From Rhodothermales bacterium (GTDB lineage Bacteria; Bacteroidota; Rhodothermia; Rhodothermales; Bin80), in NCBI GenBank assembly GCA_951812585.1, contig OX638318.1, positions 2,726,380 through 2,790,379 of the forward strand: a DNA stretch of 64,000 nucleotides, in the 5' to 3' direction. The notes under the pieces were generated by a model that worked only from the letters and a program-made list of their open reading frames with translations, made no database searches and was not told where the DNA came from. Position 1 is the first letter of the stretch; the number at the start of each line of letters is the position of its first letter. The translations under genes and the position numbers were made by a program. This document shows positions 63,618-64,000 of this stretch, piece by piece.

Positions 63618-64000
63618 ATGCGCCAGAAATCCCTCGCTGGCATGCCGCAAAACCGATTTGATGCGCTCCTAGTGCAGCGGGCACAGCAAGGGGATGCGCG
63701 TGCAAGGGATCAGCTGCTGCGCCGCTTGCAAGCCGTGCTCCGATCATTTTTTGTGAAGCGCATAGGCCGCGCACCCGTCATCGATGACCTGGTGCAGAAC
63801 ACACTGCTCCGCGTCCACAACGGATTGGAGGTGCTCAAGGATCCTGAGCGCTTGAAAGCCTTTGCCATGAAGGCGGCCCTCTTCGAGTTGCAGGACTACT
63901 ACCGTGGTCGCTATAGTCCCAAGGAGGTGCTCTACGACCCTCATGCAGTGACCACGGCGTCACCCGCGCAATCCGCCTGGGCCGGAAGCCAAGTGGACCT
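63618..64000 (+). CDS. Sigma-70-family RNA polymerase sigma factor (5' part)
   Basis: The ATG at 63618 (or 63642) opens a frame that runs off the window's right edge after about 127 residues. 'FDALLVQRAQQGDARARDQL', 'VIDDLVQNTLLRVHNGLEVL', 'PERLKAFAMKAALFELQDYY' match region 2 of ECF-type sigma factors (region 2.2 DDLVQ motif and 2.4). Region 4 and the C-terminus are outside the window. ECF factors direct RNA polymerase to stress or envelope regulons; its anti-sigma partner would be expected next. Confidence 0.8.
   Translation, partial: MRQKSLAGMPQNRFDALLVQRAQQGDARARDQLLRRLQAVLRSFFVKRIGRAPVIDDLVQNTLLRVHNGLEVLKDPERLKAFAMKAALFELQDYYRGRYSPKEVLYDPHAVTTASPAQSAWAGSQVD

Noticed and set aside
1-64000. 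CRISPR array, rRNA or tRNA genes
   Set aside because: No regularly spaced repeats of 24-40 bases and no recognisable rRNA segments or tRNA cloverleaf arms were seen by eye. A dedicated tRNA scan was not possible here.

Overview
The window looks like chromosomal DNA from an aerobic member of the Rhodothermota/Bacteroidota lineage. The main evidence is a complete alternative complex III operon fused end to end with a caa3 oxidase operon. That oxidase carries the YSHPAVY signature (A2 subfamily) known from Rhodothermus marinus. Supporting evidence is the TonB-dependent receptors with carboxypeptidase-like N-domains, tandem TonB C-terminal domains, a 6-bladed beta-propeller lipoprotein-type gene, a TAnnTTTG-like promoter element and a high G+C content. 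No rRNA, tRNA or CRISPR array was recognised. Species cannot be assigned from this sequence alone.

Layout. 0.2-3.3 kb: a TPR protein and a TonB-dependent receptor (minus strand). 3.3-5.4 kb: a graveyard containing a truncated GH10 xylanase, an IS1595-type transposase remnant with its small companion ORF, and a broken Asp-box (BNR) repeat gene. 5.6-15.8 kb: a tightly packed plus-strand operon. It encodes a cytochrome bd-like membrane subunit without the canonical GRQPW quinol motif, three membrane or secreted c-type cytochromes (one fused to an ethylbenzene-dehydrogenase-type haem domain), a radical SAM/SPASM enzyme, a 59-residue ferredoxin, a small unknown protein, a tandem universal-stress protein, an Mrp-type ATPase and a small zinc-ribbon protein. 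Three of these accessory proteins carry, in total, five copies of a domain resembling PCP_red (Pfam PF08369 family). 15.9-21.9 kb: two unknown genes, then a lipoprotein cupredoxin and an A1-type cytochrome c oxidase operon whose subunit II has a roughly 70-residue insertion. 22.2-27.1 kb: four tandem paralogous LivJ-type substrate-binding lipoproteins without permease or ATPase. 27.7-28.5 kb: a TonB-like protein with two C-terminal domains.

29.6-42.4 kb (minus strand): actA-B-C-D-E-F, one small membrane protein, sco, then caa3 subunits II, I, III and a subunit IV-cytochrome c fusion. Electrons would pass from menaquinol through ActABCDEF to ActE/CoxM cytochromes and to oxygen. The window therefore holds three putative terminal oxidase modules (bd-like, A1, A2) plus one quinol:cytochrome c reductase, so it reads as a respiratory island. 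42.5-46.6 kb: a MATE exporter, then a lipoprotein/TonB-receptor pair. 47-47.5 kb: IS66 remnants. 47.6-55.4 kb: an RND efflux locus in which two RND permeases flank one adaptor. 55.8-58.4 kb: another transposase remnant, a small Cys-rich exported peptide and a 6-bladed beta-propeller pseudogene with one frameshift and one nonsense codon. 59-64 kb: an Ig-like/LVIVD surface protein, a PhoX-family phosphatase, a single-domain asparaginase-like protein and the start of a sigma factor cut by the window edge.

The strongest candidate for an undescribed system is the 5.6-15.8 kb operon. My working inference is a bd-like membrane complex fed by dedicated cytochromes c, together with its own maturation or regulation module built around a radical SAM enzyme, a ferredoxin, an Mrp carrier and repeated PCP_red-like domains.
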